A stretch of 64,000 nt of DNA from Eucalyptus grandis (Eukaryota > Streptophyta > Magnoliopsida > Myrtales > Myrtaceae). Shown here piece by piece: positions 24,289 through 35,800 of this stretch. How positions within the stretch are numbered: the first letter of the stretch is position 1; each line of letters starts with the position of its first letter. The position numbers and the translations under genes were made by a program. Below the pieces are notes generated by a model, which saw only the letters and a program-made list of their open reading frames with translations, was not told the origin of the DNA and did no database searches. Location: NCBI RefSeq assembly GCF_016545825.1, contig NC_052617.1, forward strand, positions 7,646,600-7,710,599, in the 5' to 3' direction.

Positions 24289-25625
24289 GAGGTTGGGACA
24301 CCTAGAGTGCCATAACTTGGCACAGAGGGACACTTAAGTGCCATAACTTTAAAATGGTACACTTAAGTACCAATATCGGAGTAAAATGGGACACTTAAGT
24401 GCCACTCCGGCGAAAATCCGGCCAAATGGCTGACGTGACAATTTTCCGGCGAGTTTGGTCCAAAACGGCGTCGTTTTGCACACTGACGTGGCGGAGAAAA
24501 TGCAAAAACGACGCCGTTTCGTGTCCGACGTGTAAATAATAATATTAAAATTAATTAGATTAGATTTAAAATTAATTTTATTTAAAATATTCAAAAAATT
24601 AAAAAAAGAAAATTTTAAAAAAAATTTAAAAAATTTAAAAAATTTAAAAAATTAAGAAAAATTTAAAAATTTAAAAAATTAAGAAAAATTTAAAAAATTT
24701 AAAAAATTAAGAAAATTTAAAAAATTTAAAAAGTGGGGGGGAGATCAACGGGCGACCGAGGGTTGAGCCCTCGTCGCCTCCCCGCCGTCGTCGGGAAGGG
24801 CGGCGACGGAGGGGGAGGGTCACGGGGTCATCGACCCTCGGCGGCGACGGCGAAGGGCTGCGAGCCCTCGCTGGATCGCGGCGAGGGCCGCGACCCTCGC
24901 CCAGGCGGGCGAGGGCTCGCGGGCCCTCGCCGTCGGTCGGCCGGCCTCGTCGGCCCCCGGCCGGGGCCCGATGACCCCGCCGACCCTCCCCACTCCATCG
25001 CCGGCCCTTCCGGTAGCGGTGGGGAGGCGGCGAGGGGGGAGGCGGGCGAGGGTCGCAAGGTGCGGGCAAGGGTCGAGCCTTCGCCGCGATCCGGCGAGGG
25101 CTCGCGGCCCTCGCCATCGTCGGTCGGCCGGGGGTCGGCGACCTCGGCCGACCCCCCCCTCCGTCGTTGGCCCTTCCGGCGACGGCGGGAGGCGGCGGCG
25201 GCGAGGGCTCGGCCCTCGGCCACCCGTTGGATCTCCCCCTCCCCCTTTTTTTAATTTTAATTTTAATTTAATTTAATTTAATTTCTTAATTTCTTAATTT
25301 TTTTAATTTTTTTTGAATATTTTTTAAAATTTTTAAATTTTAAATAAAATAAAATATAATTAATTTTTATATTATTATTTACACGTCAGACGCGAAATGG
25401 CGTCGTTTTTGCATTTTCTCCGCCACGTTAGCGTGCAAAACGACGCCGTTTTGGACCAAACTCGTCGGAAAGTTGCCACGTCAGCCATTTGGCCGGATTT
25501 TCGCCGGAGTGGCACTTAAGTGTCCCATTTAACTTCGAAACTGGCACTCAAGTGTACCATTTTGAAGTTATGGCACTTAAGTGTCCCCCGGTGCCAAGTT
25601 ATGGCACTTGGGCTGTACTTCTGCC
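24289..25625. mobile_element. Foldback/Mutator-like element with GC-rich core, 1.34 kb
   Basis: It is flanked by a perfect 10-base target duplication CATGATTTTG (24279-24288, 25626-25635); units A and C have one copy and no insert. The arms are long inverted repeats (GTGCCATAACTTGGCAC and ATTTGGCCGGATTTTCGCCG are found near both ends). The AT-rich next layer (AATTTAAAAAATTT) and the GC-rich core (24736-25244) are also inverted copies, so nearly the whole element is one palindrome centred near 24960. The 9-11 base duplication suggests a non-autonomous Mutator-type element. Long open frames in the core are due to composition. Confidence 0.8.
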
Positions 25626-25774
25626 CATGATTTTGCCTTCATCCATATGTTACCATTGATGGATGTGCCTAAATAGATGTAGCTTACATATCTGATGTGG
25701 TTTGGTCTCTAAGTGGGACTTTGCATCTCGAGAAAAGACTTTACCTCCAAAAATTTCCACCTAATGAAAATATT

Positions 25775-25780
25775 GTTTGG
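25775..25780. other. Empty Copia-2 insertion site in unit B
   Basis: ATTGTTTG runs directly into GTAATCAATG here, whereas in A (8903) and C (61140) the LTR TGTAGGG follows ATTGTTTG. Confidence 0.8.
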
Positions 25781-27469
25781 TAATCAATGTAAAATATACT
25801 TTTAAAAGCAACTTTGGACTGACAAGCCCTATCTTCTCTCCCAAACCCCAACCCCCTTAAATTCATTACAACCGTTGCCACCACTTACCGGCGGCCACAC
25901 CACCATCCAGACCAGACCGAGACCTCCCCTTGTCCACTGAGAAAATATTGGATGGTCTCGGAACGCCAGGTCACCGTGCACCCCAACCAATGAGAAAGTG
26001 ACGCATGGCTCCACGTGAGCACGAGCGGCCCCACTGATTTTTCTGCACAAAATATATTATTTTCCCTTTTCTATTTAAAAATTTACTGTCATCATAGACT
26101 TGTTGCTGCTTTTTTCTCTCTTTATCTTTTTTTGGAGTAGGCCTGCACGCATTAATGGCGCTTTCTCTCTCCTCCTTTCTGAAGAACGAATGGCCTTACG
26201 CTACAGCTTCCCTTCCCTCCTTTCTTTCCTTCTCAATTCAAAATTTTGGGTGAGAATTCACTCTCTACGTTGCGTTGCTTCTCCGGCTTGTTCCGGGGTT
26301 GGGTCATCTTTGCTCTCTGGCCCAAAGCACGTTGCTCCTCCGCCTTGCTCCGACGCTCACTCATCTTCGCTCTCTGCCCCAAAGCTTGTTGCTTCTTCGG
26401 CCTACGTCATTGTGTTCTTTCTCCGCCTTGCTCCGGTGTGGTTTCCAAGCGCAAGATGGTGAGGAATGTTCTTGCTGTAAGTCGCAGACTCCAAGCGACA
26501 AGAAGTTGCAGCTCTCTCCGATTTGGCTTCGGATTTGCTACGTTCGTGGCTCGTAACGGTGAGTGTTTTTTTTTTTTTAATTTATTTTGGTTGGTATAAC
26601 AGTGAGTTGATTTGGCGAATGCTTGCTGTGACCGGCTGCACAAGCTGCTGGTGAAGAAGATGGAGGGGTGGACCGGCATGTGTAGCGACAAAGGTGGAGA
26701 GAGCGAGTGGAGGAAGGTGATGGAGGCATCGTGCGGAAAGATGGACGAGGAGGTTGGAGGGAATGGGGGGGACGCGTCGATGAGGATGGCAAGGTCGACG
26801 GTGGTGGTGGCAGTGGTGGGTAAGGAGGTGGCGATTTGAAACTTCCAATACGATTCAATCGTTTTCAGGCGATCGAATTTCTATCATTTCATTTCATCCA
26901 AATGAGATCATAAATGAGGAGAGTTATGGCTTTCGGCATTTTGTAAGTTTGACAATAAAGAGTGCCTGAGTGATATGTTTCCTGATCAGTTTTTTTTTTT
27001 TTTTTTTTTTAGACGTATTAAAATTTATCACGAAAATATAATAAAGTCTTAAAATTTCTAAGATTTAATGTATTAAAATTTATCACAAAAATATAATCAA
27101 GTCTTAAAATTTCAAAGTTTTAATCAAGTCCTAAAATTTCAAAGCTTTGTAAGTTGTCTAATTAACGGAATGGAAAGCATATTAAATTTGGAGGATGAGC
27201 ATGGTAATTGAAGAACGCCACCGCCTGTACGCGCTTCATAATTGACCGACTTGGTGGGCATACGGTTTGTTGAGCACGATGTTGAGGAGGTTTCGCTGGA
27301 TAGATCTTAAGGAAGGAATTCCGCATGAACATGATAGGATCAAACTTGTCCTGATCTTACACTTGGTTTTCGCTTAAGGATTCTCTCGTATAATGTCATG
27401 AGTCGTAACGGCTAGAGTTATATGCGGTGAAATTGACGAGGTTTATACAATTTCTTTGGCACGTTGAGA
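25780..27469. other. Unassigned DNA right of unit B
   Basis: A plus-strand stretch at 26100-26840 is pyrimidine rich and then GGT/GAG rich, with overlapping frames on both strands (26100-26462, 26246-26599, 26577-26858) and no recognisable domain. Poly-T tracts lie at 26565-26578 and 26990-27010. It could be a decayed gene start or element, but nothing can be named. Confidence 0.4.
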
Positions 27470-28425
27470 TTCATTTGGTAATGTTTCTGTTTCGAAAAAT
27501 AATTTTTTTTCAAAAATAATCTTTTCAATTTCTATTCATCGGAATAATTTTTTTTTTTATAAAAAAGACGTTTAGTAACTACACAAAATTTCTATTCTCA
27601 AAATAGTAAAAGAATAGGAATATATTCGGTACAATTCACAAAATTTATTATAATGTAGAATTTCTTTTCCTTGGGATTCATTTAGTAAAGCTTCTATTTC
27701 GGGAAATAATTTCTTTTCAAAAATAGTCTTTTTTATTTCTATTCCCTAAATAACATCTCAATAAAAGAACGCGTTTAGTAACTATACAAAATATCTATTA
27801 TCGGAATGGTAAAATAATATGAATATATTTGGTACAATTCACAAAATTTATTATAATGTATAATTTCTTTTAATTTTTTCCTTATTCTTTCTTACGGCCA
27901 TTGCCGATGACCACCAATGACGCCGCCCGCCACTCGTCACCATCCGTCGCCGTGGATCTGTAGTCAATCGCGGTTGTTGGTGGGCGATGAACAACGGGTA
28001 GCGGCAATCGGTGGTGGCGGGTGATGTCGTTGGTGGTCATCCATGGTGGGGGTGGTTAGTGGCAGCGGCATCGACAATCATTGGCGGCGACAACGTTTGG
28101 CAACGACAGCAGTAGGTCAACAATGGTGGGCAACGATGGTTGGTTAGCGGTAGGTGACAAACGATAGAGGGGGTGGTAGTCGATAAAGAAGAAAAGAAAA
28201 AAAAAAAAAAAAAAAAAACTTATTTCTATAAATTATTTTCGAGAATAAGAAATTACTTTTTCTACTTCTTGTTTTTATTCCAAATCTATTCCTCAACCAC
28301 TTTTCTATTTCAGGGATTAAAAAAATTAATGATGTTACGAAATAGATTTTTATTTTTTTTTTGTTCTGAGGAACAGAAGAATAGAAATTATGAAAATAGA
28401 AACGTTACCAAATAGGGTCTTGATG
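27470..28425. mobile_element. Inverted-repeat element with GC-rich core (TTTGGTAA ends)
   Basis: The left end TCATTTGGTAATGTTTCTGT is mirrored at the right by ACGTTACCAAATAGGG, and AT-rich arms surround a GC-rich core at 27895-28190. The left arm is present twice in tandem (27470 and 27678). The termini resemble small hAT or Harbinger derivatives; no clean target duplication was found. Confidence 0.55.
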
Positions 28426-28499
28426 GTTAGATGGGATAAGAACAAACGATAATATGCCAATTTGCCGACTAGAAAATGATATATTGTATCTTGCAGCAA

Positions 28500-29290
28500 T
28501 GTGCTCCATCACTAATTGTAAAAAAGAAAATTATCAAAACAATTCTAAACTTATTGCAATTTTTTTAATTTAATCATAACTTTTTTTTTTTTTTTGTCAA
28601 TTCAATTTTAAATATTTTGCATTTGTGCTAATTCAATCTATCCTATAAATTTTGGTAAACGGGTGCTAATATGGATGCTAGTCAACAATGGCTATTTAGT
28701 CAACGCTGATGTGTCAATTTTTAATATATATATATATATATATATTTTTTTTTTCTCTCTATTTTTTTTCTCTTTTCTTCTTCTGTTGGCTAGTAGCTAG
28801 AGGTTAGGGCTAGTGAGGTCGACCTCACGATGCTAGCCAAGGTCTCGCCTAGCCAAATTTGGGCAATCTCAACCTTGCCTAGCGATAACGAGGCTAGCCT
28901 TTACCTTTTGCCCTTGTTGTTGTGGTGCTGGCAAGGTCTTGCCCAACTAGATTTGGGTGAGGACGAGCCTCACCATGGTTGGGCAAGCTCGACCAGCCCT
29001 CACCCTCGCCGACATGGAGCTTGCCAAGCCATATTTGAGCGAACTAAACCTTGCCCTCGCCACCCCCTAGTCCAACCAATGAGATTGACTTTGCTGGCCT
29101 TAGTCTTTGGATAGGTGAGAAGAAGGATAAAAGAGAAAATGAAAAATTAAATAAACTAAAAAATTGAAACGATTGAGGACATAAATATTAAATTTTTTAA
29201 AATTGAATTAATAAAGGAATGATTTAGGGTCAAACCGGAAAAAATGCAATAAAAAACTTGATGATGACTTGAGTAGAAAATGTGATGAAG
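28500..29290. mobile_element. Probable inverted-repeat element with GC-rich core
   Basis: AT-rich arms (AACTTATTGCAATTTTTTTA on the left, TGCAATAAAAAACTTGATGA on the right) are imperfect inverses and surround a core at 28790-29110 built of AGCCAAGGTC/GGCAAGCTCG-like phrases. An (AT)n run lies at 28722-28746. The arms recall those of the element at 55692-56802. Ends are approximate. Confidence 0.45.
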
Positions 29291-29429
29291 TCAGCAACAT
29301 GCCTTTTCGGAATTGGCGTGCCGTTGTTAGTCAATATGGCGAAGTCCTTTTTTTTTTTTTTTTTTAAGTTTCTTTGGTCAATAAAGACAGCTTCTTCACG
29401 CTGGCCAAAGAGGAATTGGTGGTGACTAA

Positions 29430-30323
29430 GGGCGCGTTTGGTAATAATTTTATTCCCAAGAACAGATTGTGATCTGAAATGATTATTTTTTATTTTGTTC
29501 CCAAGAACAATTTCTAGGCATTTTAAACTGCTTGGTAACTATTCAAAATTTCTGATTCTGGAATAGAATTGCGTTTAGTATCGTACTTATTAATTCTGTT
29601 CCAAATCAATTTATTTTAATTTTTAAATAATTTTTTTACTTTTTACTTTTTTTTTTTCTTTTTTTCCTTTTTCTCTATTCTTCTTCTTCTTATGGCCGAT
29701 CGCCGAACCCGGCGATCGGCTAGACGAGGGCCGGCGACCTCACCGGACCGTCACCGGCCCTCGTCGGCCGAGCCTTGCCAATAGTTGGGCAAGGCTCACC
29801 TAGCCCCGCCGAGGCTTGGCCTCGCTGGTGGCTAGGCGAGCCCCGCCTAGCCACCGGCTCACCTGCCACCGGTGAGGCTTGCCCAAGCTCGGCCACTAGC
29901 GGGGCTGGGCGTTGCGAGGCAAGCCTCGCCGGGGCCAAGCGAGCCTCGCCCAGCCACTGACGAGCTCGTCGGACCGATTCCGGTGACCGCAGCGGCGTAC
30001 GGTGGGGGACGGTGGTGAACGGTGGCGGTGGGATGGCGGTCGATGGCGGTGGGACGGCAGTCGATGAAGAAGAAGAAGAAAAGAGAAGAAGAGAAAATAT
30101 AAGAATAAAAAGAGTTGGTTTTGATTCTTTGATTTGTTTCCGGAACAAAAATCAATTTTTTTTTTATTCTTGATTCTGTGCCAAATCTACATTCGGGAAC
30201 AAAAAAAATAGAAATTTGTTCCCGGGAACAAAAAATTTACCAAACGCGATTATGTTCCAAAACTACTCCCGAAAACAAAAAAATCAGAATCGGGTACTAT
30301 TTGGATGATTACCAAACAGCCCC
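29430..30323. mobile_element. Tourist/Harbinger-like element with GC-rich core
   Basis: Ends GGGCGCGTTTGGTAAT and ATTACCAAACAGCCCC are near-perfect inverses and are flanked by TAA on both sides (29427-29429, 30324-30326), the duplication used by PIF/Harbinger elements. The core 29690-29990 is strongly GC rich with repeated GCGAGGC/GCCTCGC phrases; the open frames there are not genes. Confidence 0.65.
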
Positions 30324-30329
30324 TAAGTA

Positions 30330-31679
30330 GTTTAATATTGTGCAACAAGCAGCTTTGATGCGCCACCATCATAGCTCAACTTTAGTTCTTGTTCTGATTT
30401 GACTGTCTGACTCACATGATTTATGCCCGGACATAACCGTGGGATTAATTTATACCAAGGCCAGTCGAATGTTATACCACGTTTGGCGCAATGAAATAGA
30501 ACGGGAAAAAATAAAACAAAGTTGAGGAAGGAATGGAATAGAAGAAGCATTATAATTCTTGTAGTTGCTTGTTACGATGGAATAAGGTAAAAGGAATTTG
30601 TCGATTCCTTTTTTTGGGTTGAAAAAAATTGAAATGGAAGGAAATGGTATCGAAATGTCTAAAATATCTCAAAAATGTAATATATGAGGAAGAAAATAAG
30701 GGAAGCGCTCAAAGTAATTATTGTGATGATGTTATTATTATCAAGGTCATTTTCATGGGTGGAGCCTTGAAGTGGGCATTTTTCCTCTTATTTGGTGGAA
30801 TGCTCATGTTATGCAAGGAGGTTATGCTCAGGGTCAAAGAGGTTAGCTTGCGATATACGAAACAACAATAGACAGCAAATAAAAATGACATATCAAGAAA
30901 ACAGTTGCCAATAAATGAGCAATATAGATCAGCCTTAGTAGCAGGATTGTTCGTAAGTACTTATGGATAGAGAAAGTAGCAGTAGGACGGATGATCACTT
31001 ATGTCATCTAAACTTAGAATTTTCCAGTCTTGGTTAGCTGTCAACACATTCAATTATGTCTCCTCTCTCCTTCAATTGGGTTGAGTTGCATATAAAGTTT
31101 ACTCTTATTTTATGATAATAACAATTCATGTTTCGAAGTTAATTACTATATGGCTTTCTTAATACTATTGTTATGAATATGCATTCTAAATCTTTCAGAA
31201 GAAATAATAGGGGAAATGTAATTACGCTTGAAATAAATATTCATATTGGAATAATTTTGTTCTATCGAACACAATCTCATTTGAACAACATGAGACAAAA
31301 CACGAATTGTAGAAAGACAAATCCAAATACAATATAACACGGTACACAATTTCATATATTAATAAGAATTAATGTATATAATAATTTTTCATCCTAATTC
31401 AATTATTCAATATTGGTGGAGGAAATTATGAGAATTTCTTCCAATTATTGAATGCCAATATTTTCTCACCAGTTAGGCCCAACCGTACCACTTTCCCTTC
31501 ACGTGGCTAGTACTTCTAGTTCTTAATGAAAAGACGCAAACCAAGAACGGATTTGCCTATTCATCCCGCATAGACAGACATCATCAAGTTTTTTATGGTC
31601 GAAAGACATCATCAAGTTAAGACGCACGATACCTTAAGGAAAGAGACGGGGAGCGCCTAGCAGAAGAGAGATAGGGAAA
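30330..31679. other. Intergenic DNA left of the wax synthase pseudogene
   Basis: AT-rich DNA without recognisable coding potential. A plus-strand 80-codon frame at 30629-30871 shows no domain and no gene-like context. The promoter of the wax synthase gene would lie in the last few hundred bases, but no convincing TATA box was identified. Confidence 0.5.
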
Positions 31680-32027
31680 ATGGAAGAGGAAGCAGGGAAC
31701 TTCATCAACGTGTGGCTCACGGTCCTCTCGTGTGTGTGCTACTAGTACTTCGTCTCCTCTAGCCTCCCGCCGGGCAAGCTCCGGCTCTTCTCTCTCCTCC
31801 CCATCTTCTCCCTCTTTACCGCGCTCCCCCTCCGGCTCTCCACTGTCCTCCCCACCGGCATCACCTCCTTCTTCATCACCTAGCTCGCCTCCTTCAAGCT
31901 CCTCCTCTTCTCTTTCGGCAAGGGCCCCCTCTCCTCCAGTCTCGATTCCCATCCCGACCCATCAAAGTCCCTCTTCCTCTTCATACTCTTCACATGCTTC
32001 CCTATCAAAATCAGGCAAGCGCAAGAC

Positions 32028-32032
32028 TACCC
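32028..32032. repeat. Target site duplication of Copia-3, left
   Basis: TACCC precedes the left LTR; TATCC follows the right LTR at 38730-38734. One C/T change separates them. Confidence 0.75.
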
Positions 32033-32489
32033 TGTTGGATGCAAATCGCGCAATCCCAAGATCTCCATAACCATAACAAGAACATGCATAATTGAGTAAA
32101 AAGATTAATGTACCTATTTTGGGATCCATCGTTCTTGAAGCGAAAGTGGAAACACAATATTCCACGTGTAAGTCATTCTCCTCTATTGCCCTCCATATCA
32201 CTGGCTCAATGAGGCGGTCCCCTCACGTTTAGCGTTAGATAAACACTCCTTAGGTGATGATACATATGAGAATTAGGGTTAGATGAGAGACTTGAGCACT
32301 ATTTATAGAGTTTCCAGCCATGCCCCCTCATTACAGGCCAGGCTCAACTCGGCCCACACTAGCCAACCCCATATTAGACTAATTAAGAAACATTTTATCT
32401 CACCTTATACCAACCATGTTTTACGGTAACCGTAAAAACAGTAAATTATAATATCAATTAATGTAGTCCACATTAGGAGAACTCTTACA
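32033..32489 (-). repeat. Copia-3 3' LTR (left)
   Basis: 457 bases, TGTTGG...TTACA. Contains CTATAAATAG on the minus strand near 32300, a likely LTR TATA box. The adjoining AAGTGGGAGA on the minus strand (32490-32502) is the polypurine tract. Confidence 0.88.
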
Positions 32490-32667
32490 TTCTCCCACTT
32501 GGACTATATTAATTGAAATCATACTATATATGCGTACATTTGGTCCAGAGATATTTCTTAATAGTCAATCATATCTCATAAAGTCTTAAACACTGAATCA
32601 TTGCGGCAATTGCATGTATACACACAAAGCCTTCCATTGTCACGAGTGACATTCATGTCTAAACATT

Positions 32668-33154
32668 TAACTTTTTCCTTCAACACATTTTCTTGTTGTT
32701 TTAGAACAATATTTTCTTTTTTTAAGTTCGGAAATCCTTTTAAGAAGTCTTAAGGCTAAAACACAGCTCATCAATATACTTAGAAATCTTGACAGGAATT
32801 TTAAAATTACTTACCTCAAATTCACTGTCTAAGTCTGATTGCGCCATTAGACACAAATTGGCATATTCATCATCACTTTCTTCACACTCTGTATCACTCC
32901 ACATTTTGGCTTTGAGAGCCTTTCGAGACTTTTCAGCTTTTCCTTTCTTCTTCTTTAGAAGAGGACAGTTGGGTCTCGATGTGTCCCTTTTTCTTACATT
33001 CAAAGCAAACTATATCTTTCTTTGATTCATCATCATCACTTGACTTGATTCTGTTTGTCTGAAAACTTTGTTTCTTTGAGTTGAATCTTCTTCCTTTTCT
33101 ATTTAGCTTTACGAATCTTCTTATCATGAGAGCAAGCTCCTCATCGCCCATACA
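32668..33154 (-). pseudogene. Sirevirus-type gag fragment inserted in Copia-3
   Basis: The frames encode MGDEELALMIRRFVKLNRKG, a zinc knuckle CFECKKKGHIETQL whose last Cys is Leu, then CEESDDEYANLCLMAQ and KYIDELCFSLKTS, typical of Sirevirus gag. Much of it aligns in order with Copia-1 at about 1730-2250. It is out of place, lying beside the 3' LTR of Copia-3 where no gag belongs. TCACGAGTG occurs on both sides (about 32641 and 33160). Confidence 0.75.
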
Positions 33155-34079
33155 TGGTCACGAGTGCTCTCAACTTTATTGATATGGATTCAATATGGTA
33201 GTGTGTCAAATGGATAACATCTCTCATAGAGAGATCCCATTTGTCAGTCACCATTCTCTTACCTTAGGCGTCACAAAAAAACTTGTGGCACTAGAGAATG
33301 TTTTTATAGTTACAATGAACTCACATATGTCTTGTCCTTACGGTTAATCTTTCTTTATGTATCACAAGACATATGCACAAGACTAATAACTGGATGCCCC
33401 TAGTCTTCACTCAAGATTTATATAGTACCTTGAAACTTTATAAATATGTATTCGATATAATAACAACACATTCAAAAATATTTTATTGAATGCAAAAGTT
33501 GATACATATCAAACCGTTACAAAGTGTAACGAGCATAGATAAAACATTTATCAGAGTAAAGCCAAAATAACTCCCACTAAACAACAGCATCTCACGATGC
33601 TCCTAGGCCCATGCTAATGACATGTCGCTCAAATACACATCAACGTAGGCCTTTAGTTAGTGGATCTATAATCACATCATCTATAGAAATATGTTATATT
33701 ATAACGTCACATTTTTGTACCGTTTCTTTATGATAAAAAATTTTGACCGCCATATATTTAGGCCCATTGAGACCTCTATAGTAAACAAATACTACTACAA
33801 ATTTATTGTCTCAATACAACCATATGGGTCTATCCATAAAGTTAAAAACAGTCAACTCCTTCGTGAGCTTCCGGAGCCTAATGGCTCAAGTAACAACCTA
33901 AAAGAATGTTACAAACTATGTTTACATAGTAGAAGATGACATAGAACTTTATTTACTGCACTTATTGTTAACATAAATATGTATTCTATTATTGATCACA
34001 TATCATCTTAACAAACGACAAAATTTACATCTGAATACCCTACTAGTTGTAAGAATTGAACATGTTTATAAATCAGCAT

Positions 34080-34510
34080 ATAATCTCTTGTCTTATTTAA
34101 GTACCTTAAAATCTTCTTGGCAGTCCTGAATTTAACTGATACCTGCCTAGAAGTCCCATCGCAAAGACGATATTTAGTCTAGTGCAAATTTGAGCATACA
34201 TTATACTTTCAAGTGTGTTGACACAAGGTACACCATTTAACTAGATTTTCTCAATATCTAAATAAGGATAATGTAATGGATTCAGTCCACACCCTTAACG
34301 AAGGAACAATTTCTGGCTTGCAATGATGTATATTAAATATTTCCAAAATACAATCAACAAATGTCCTCTGAGATAAATATAATAAAATCCAATATTTATA
34401 TGGTGAAAACAATGCTTATGGACCTCAGTATAAAAGACAAAAGATGCCTCAAGGTCACTACTTGTAAACAAAATATCATGTATATAGAGTATGAGAAAAA
34501 TAAATTTCAT
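34080..34510 (-). pseudogene. Copia-3 reverse transcriptase / RNase H relic
   Basis: Minus-strand reading gives LYIHDILFTSSDLE near 34440-34490, a decayed version of the catalytic Y-V-D-D box. Further left, NGVPCVNTLESIMYAQICTR and a GRYQLNSG phrase match the usual segment linking reverse transcriptase to RNase H. Many stops. Confidence 0.7.
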
Positions 34511-35539
34511 CCCACTGATCTTGCATTATATTGAATTACTTTATTCCCAATTGAACAAAATAACAACATTATGAAACTTTTAATAATATTGTCTGGAAAC
34601 TTTCTTAAGACTATGAATAAGACTTTTCAGTCTACACACAAGTTTACTTGAATCTACTGCAAAATCTTCCAGTTGTACTATATAGATTTTGCATCTATTT
34701 GACGTAACTCCATATCAAAAAGAGCTATTAATGTCACGTTCACTCTGAAAGAATCTTTAAAAAATATTAGAAAAGAATAATTATTTCTTCACTATTAATT
34801 ATCCAGCCCTCTTTCAGAGTGAAAACATTAGTTACCATTTTGGCTTTAAATTTCATAATATTTCTTTGAAATCCTTTTAGTTTTGTACGCTAATTTGCAA
34901 CTAATGAACTTGTGATCTTTAAACAAGTTAGTAAGTTTCCAAACATTATGATGTTCATAGATTGTATATCATCTTTTATGGCATCTAATCACATACTTGA
35001 TTGAGGATAAAAACAACATTTATTTATGTTGCTAAATTAACCATGTAGTGGATATTGTAGTCATGCTCTCACAAATAGACTATATAATCTATCGAAATAA
35101 CTGATCATCTTTTCCTAACAAATCTCCTGAGTAAAGCTACAACCACTTCATTCTATACTTGAGAGGTTTAAAAAAAAATTCATTATAAATTATATCAAGA
35201 ATAGTACCTTAAACTTCAACAAGTTTAGTCTATGGTACATGAGATTCCATAATTGTCTGTACCACAATTATCTGTATAGGTAAAGACAAAGACATAGTGA
35301 TTTTTCATCGTATTAGTATCCTTAATAGTCCAAGAGCAGCTATCCTTTACAATTACGTCGAACTGTAGAAACTTTACAGTATGTGATTTCATAATACTTG
35401 TACCTTCTTTAGGGTCATAAAATTGATATCTATTTTAACAATCTGGGTAAGATACAAAATAATTCTGAGTGGATCTAAATTCCAATGCCATGACACCTCT
35501 AAATTTCATATGATTCAAGTAATTTATGTTTAGTCTATA

Positions 35540-35800
35540 ACTCAAAAGAAGTTTATGAAACAACTTTTGTATGTGAAAATGTTGCTTTCAAAATATCAGC
35601 CCATAGAAGACCGGATAAATTAGTCTTACTAATCATACTCATCACCATGTTCAATATGGTGCATTTATGCCTTTCGGCCAAATCTTTTTGTTAGAATTTT
35701 CAAGCATAGTAATTAAGTTACCACAATAGAATTTACCAAATATTTGACAAATGACCCTTTAAGCTATTTCGCATTGTTATACTTGCCAAAATACTCACGG
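35540..35800 (-). pseudogene. Copia-3 integrase relic
   Basis: Minus-strand frames read pieces such as WADILKATF and RHKCTILNMV, in the place where the Copia integrase C-terminal half (followed by the conserved ACYILN-type motif) would lie. Too decayed for domain limits. Confidence 0.45.

Larger units (their letters stand above)
16225..25779. repeat. Segmental duplication unit B
   Basis: Direct-orientation copy of units A and C, enlarged by a local rearrangement (17118-17520), a poly(A) retro-insert (19972-20030), a Harbinger element (20552-23455) and a foldback element (24289-25625). It ends at ATTGTTTG, exactly where Copia-2 begins in A and C, then continues with unrelated DNA. Confidence 0.85.

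Noticed and set aside
24707..25276. Long overlapping open frames on both strands (up to 173 codons)
   Set aside because: They lie in the GC-rich palindromic core of a foldback element. The encoded sequence is Arg/Pro/Gly/Ala low complexity without domains; absence of stops follows from base composition.
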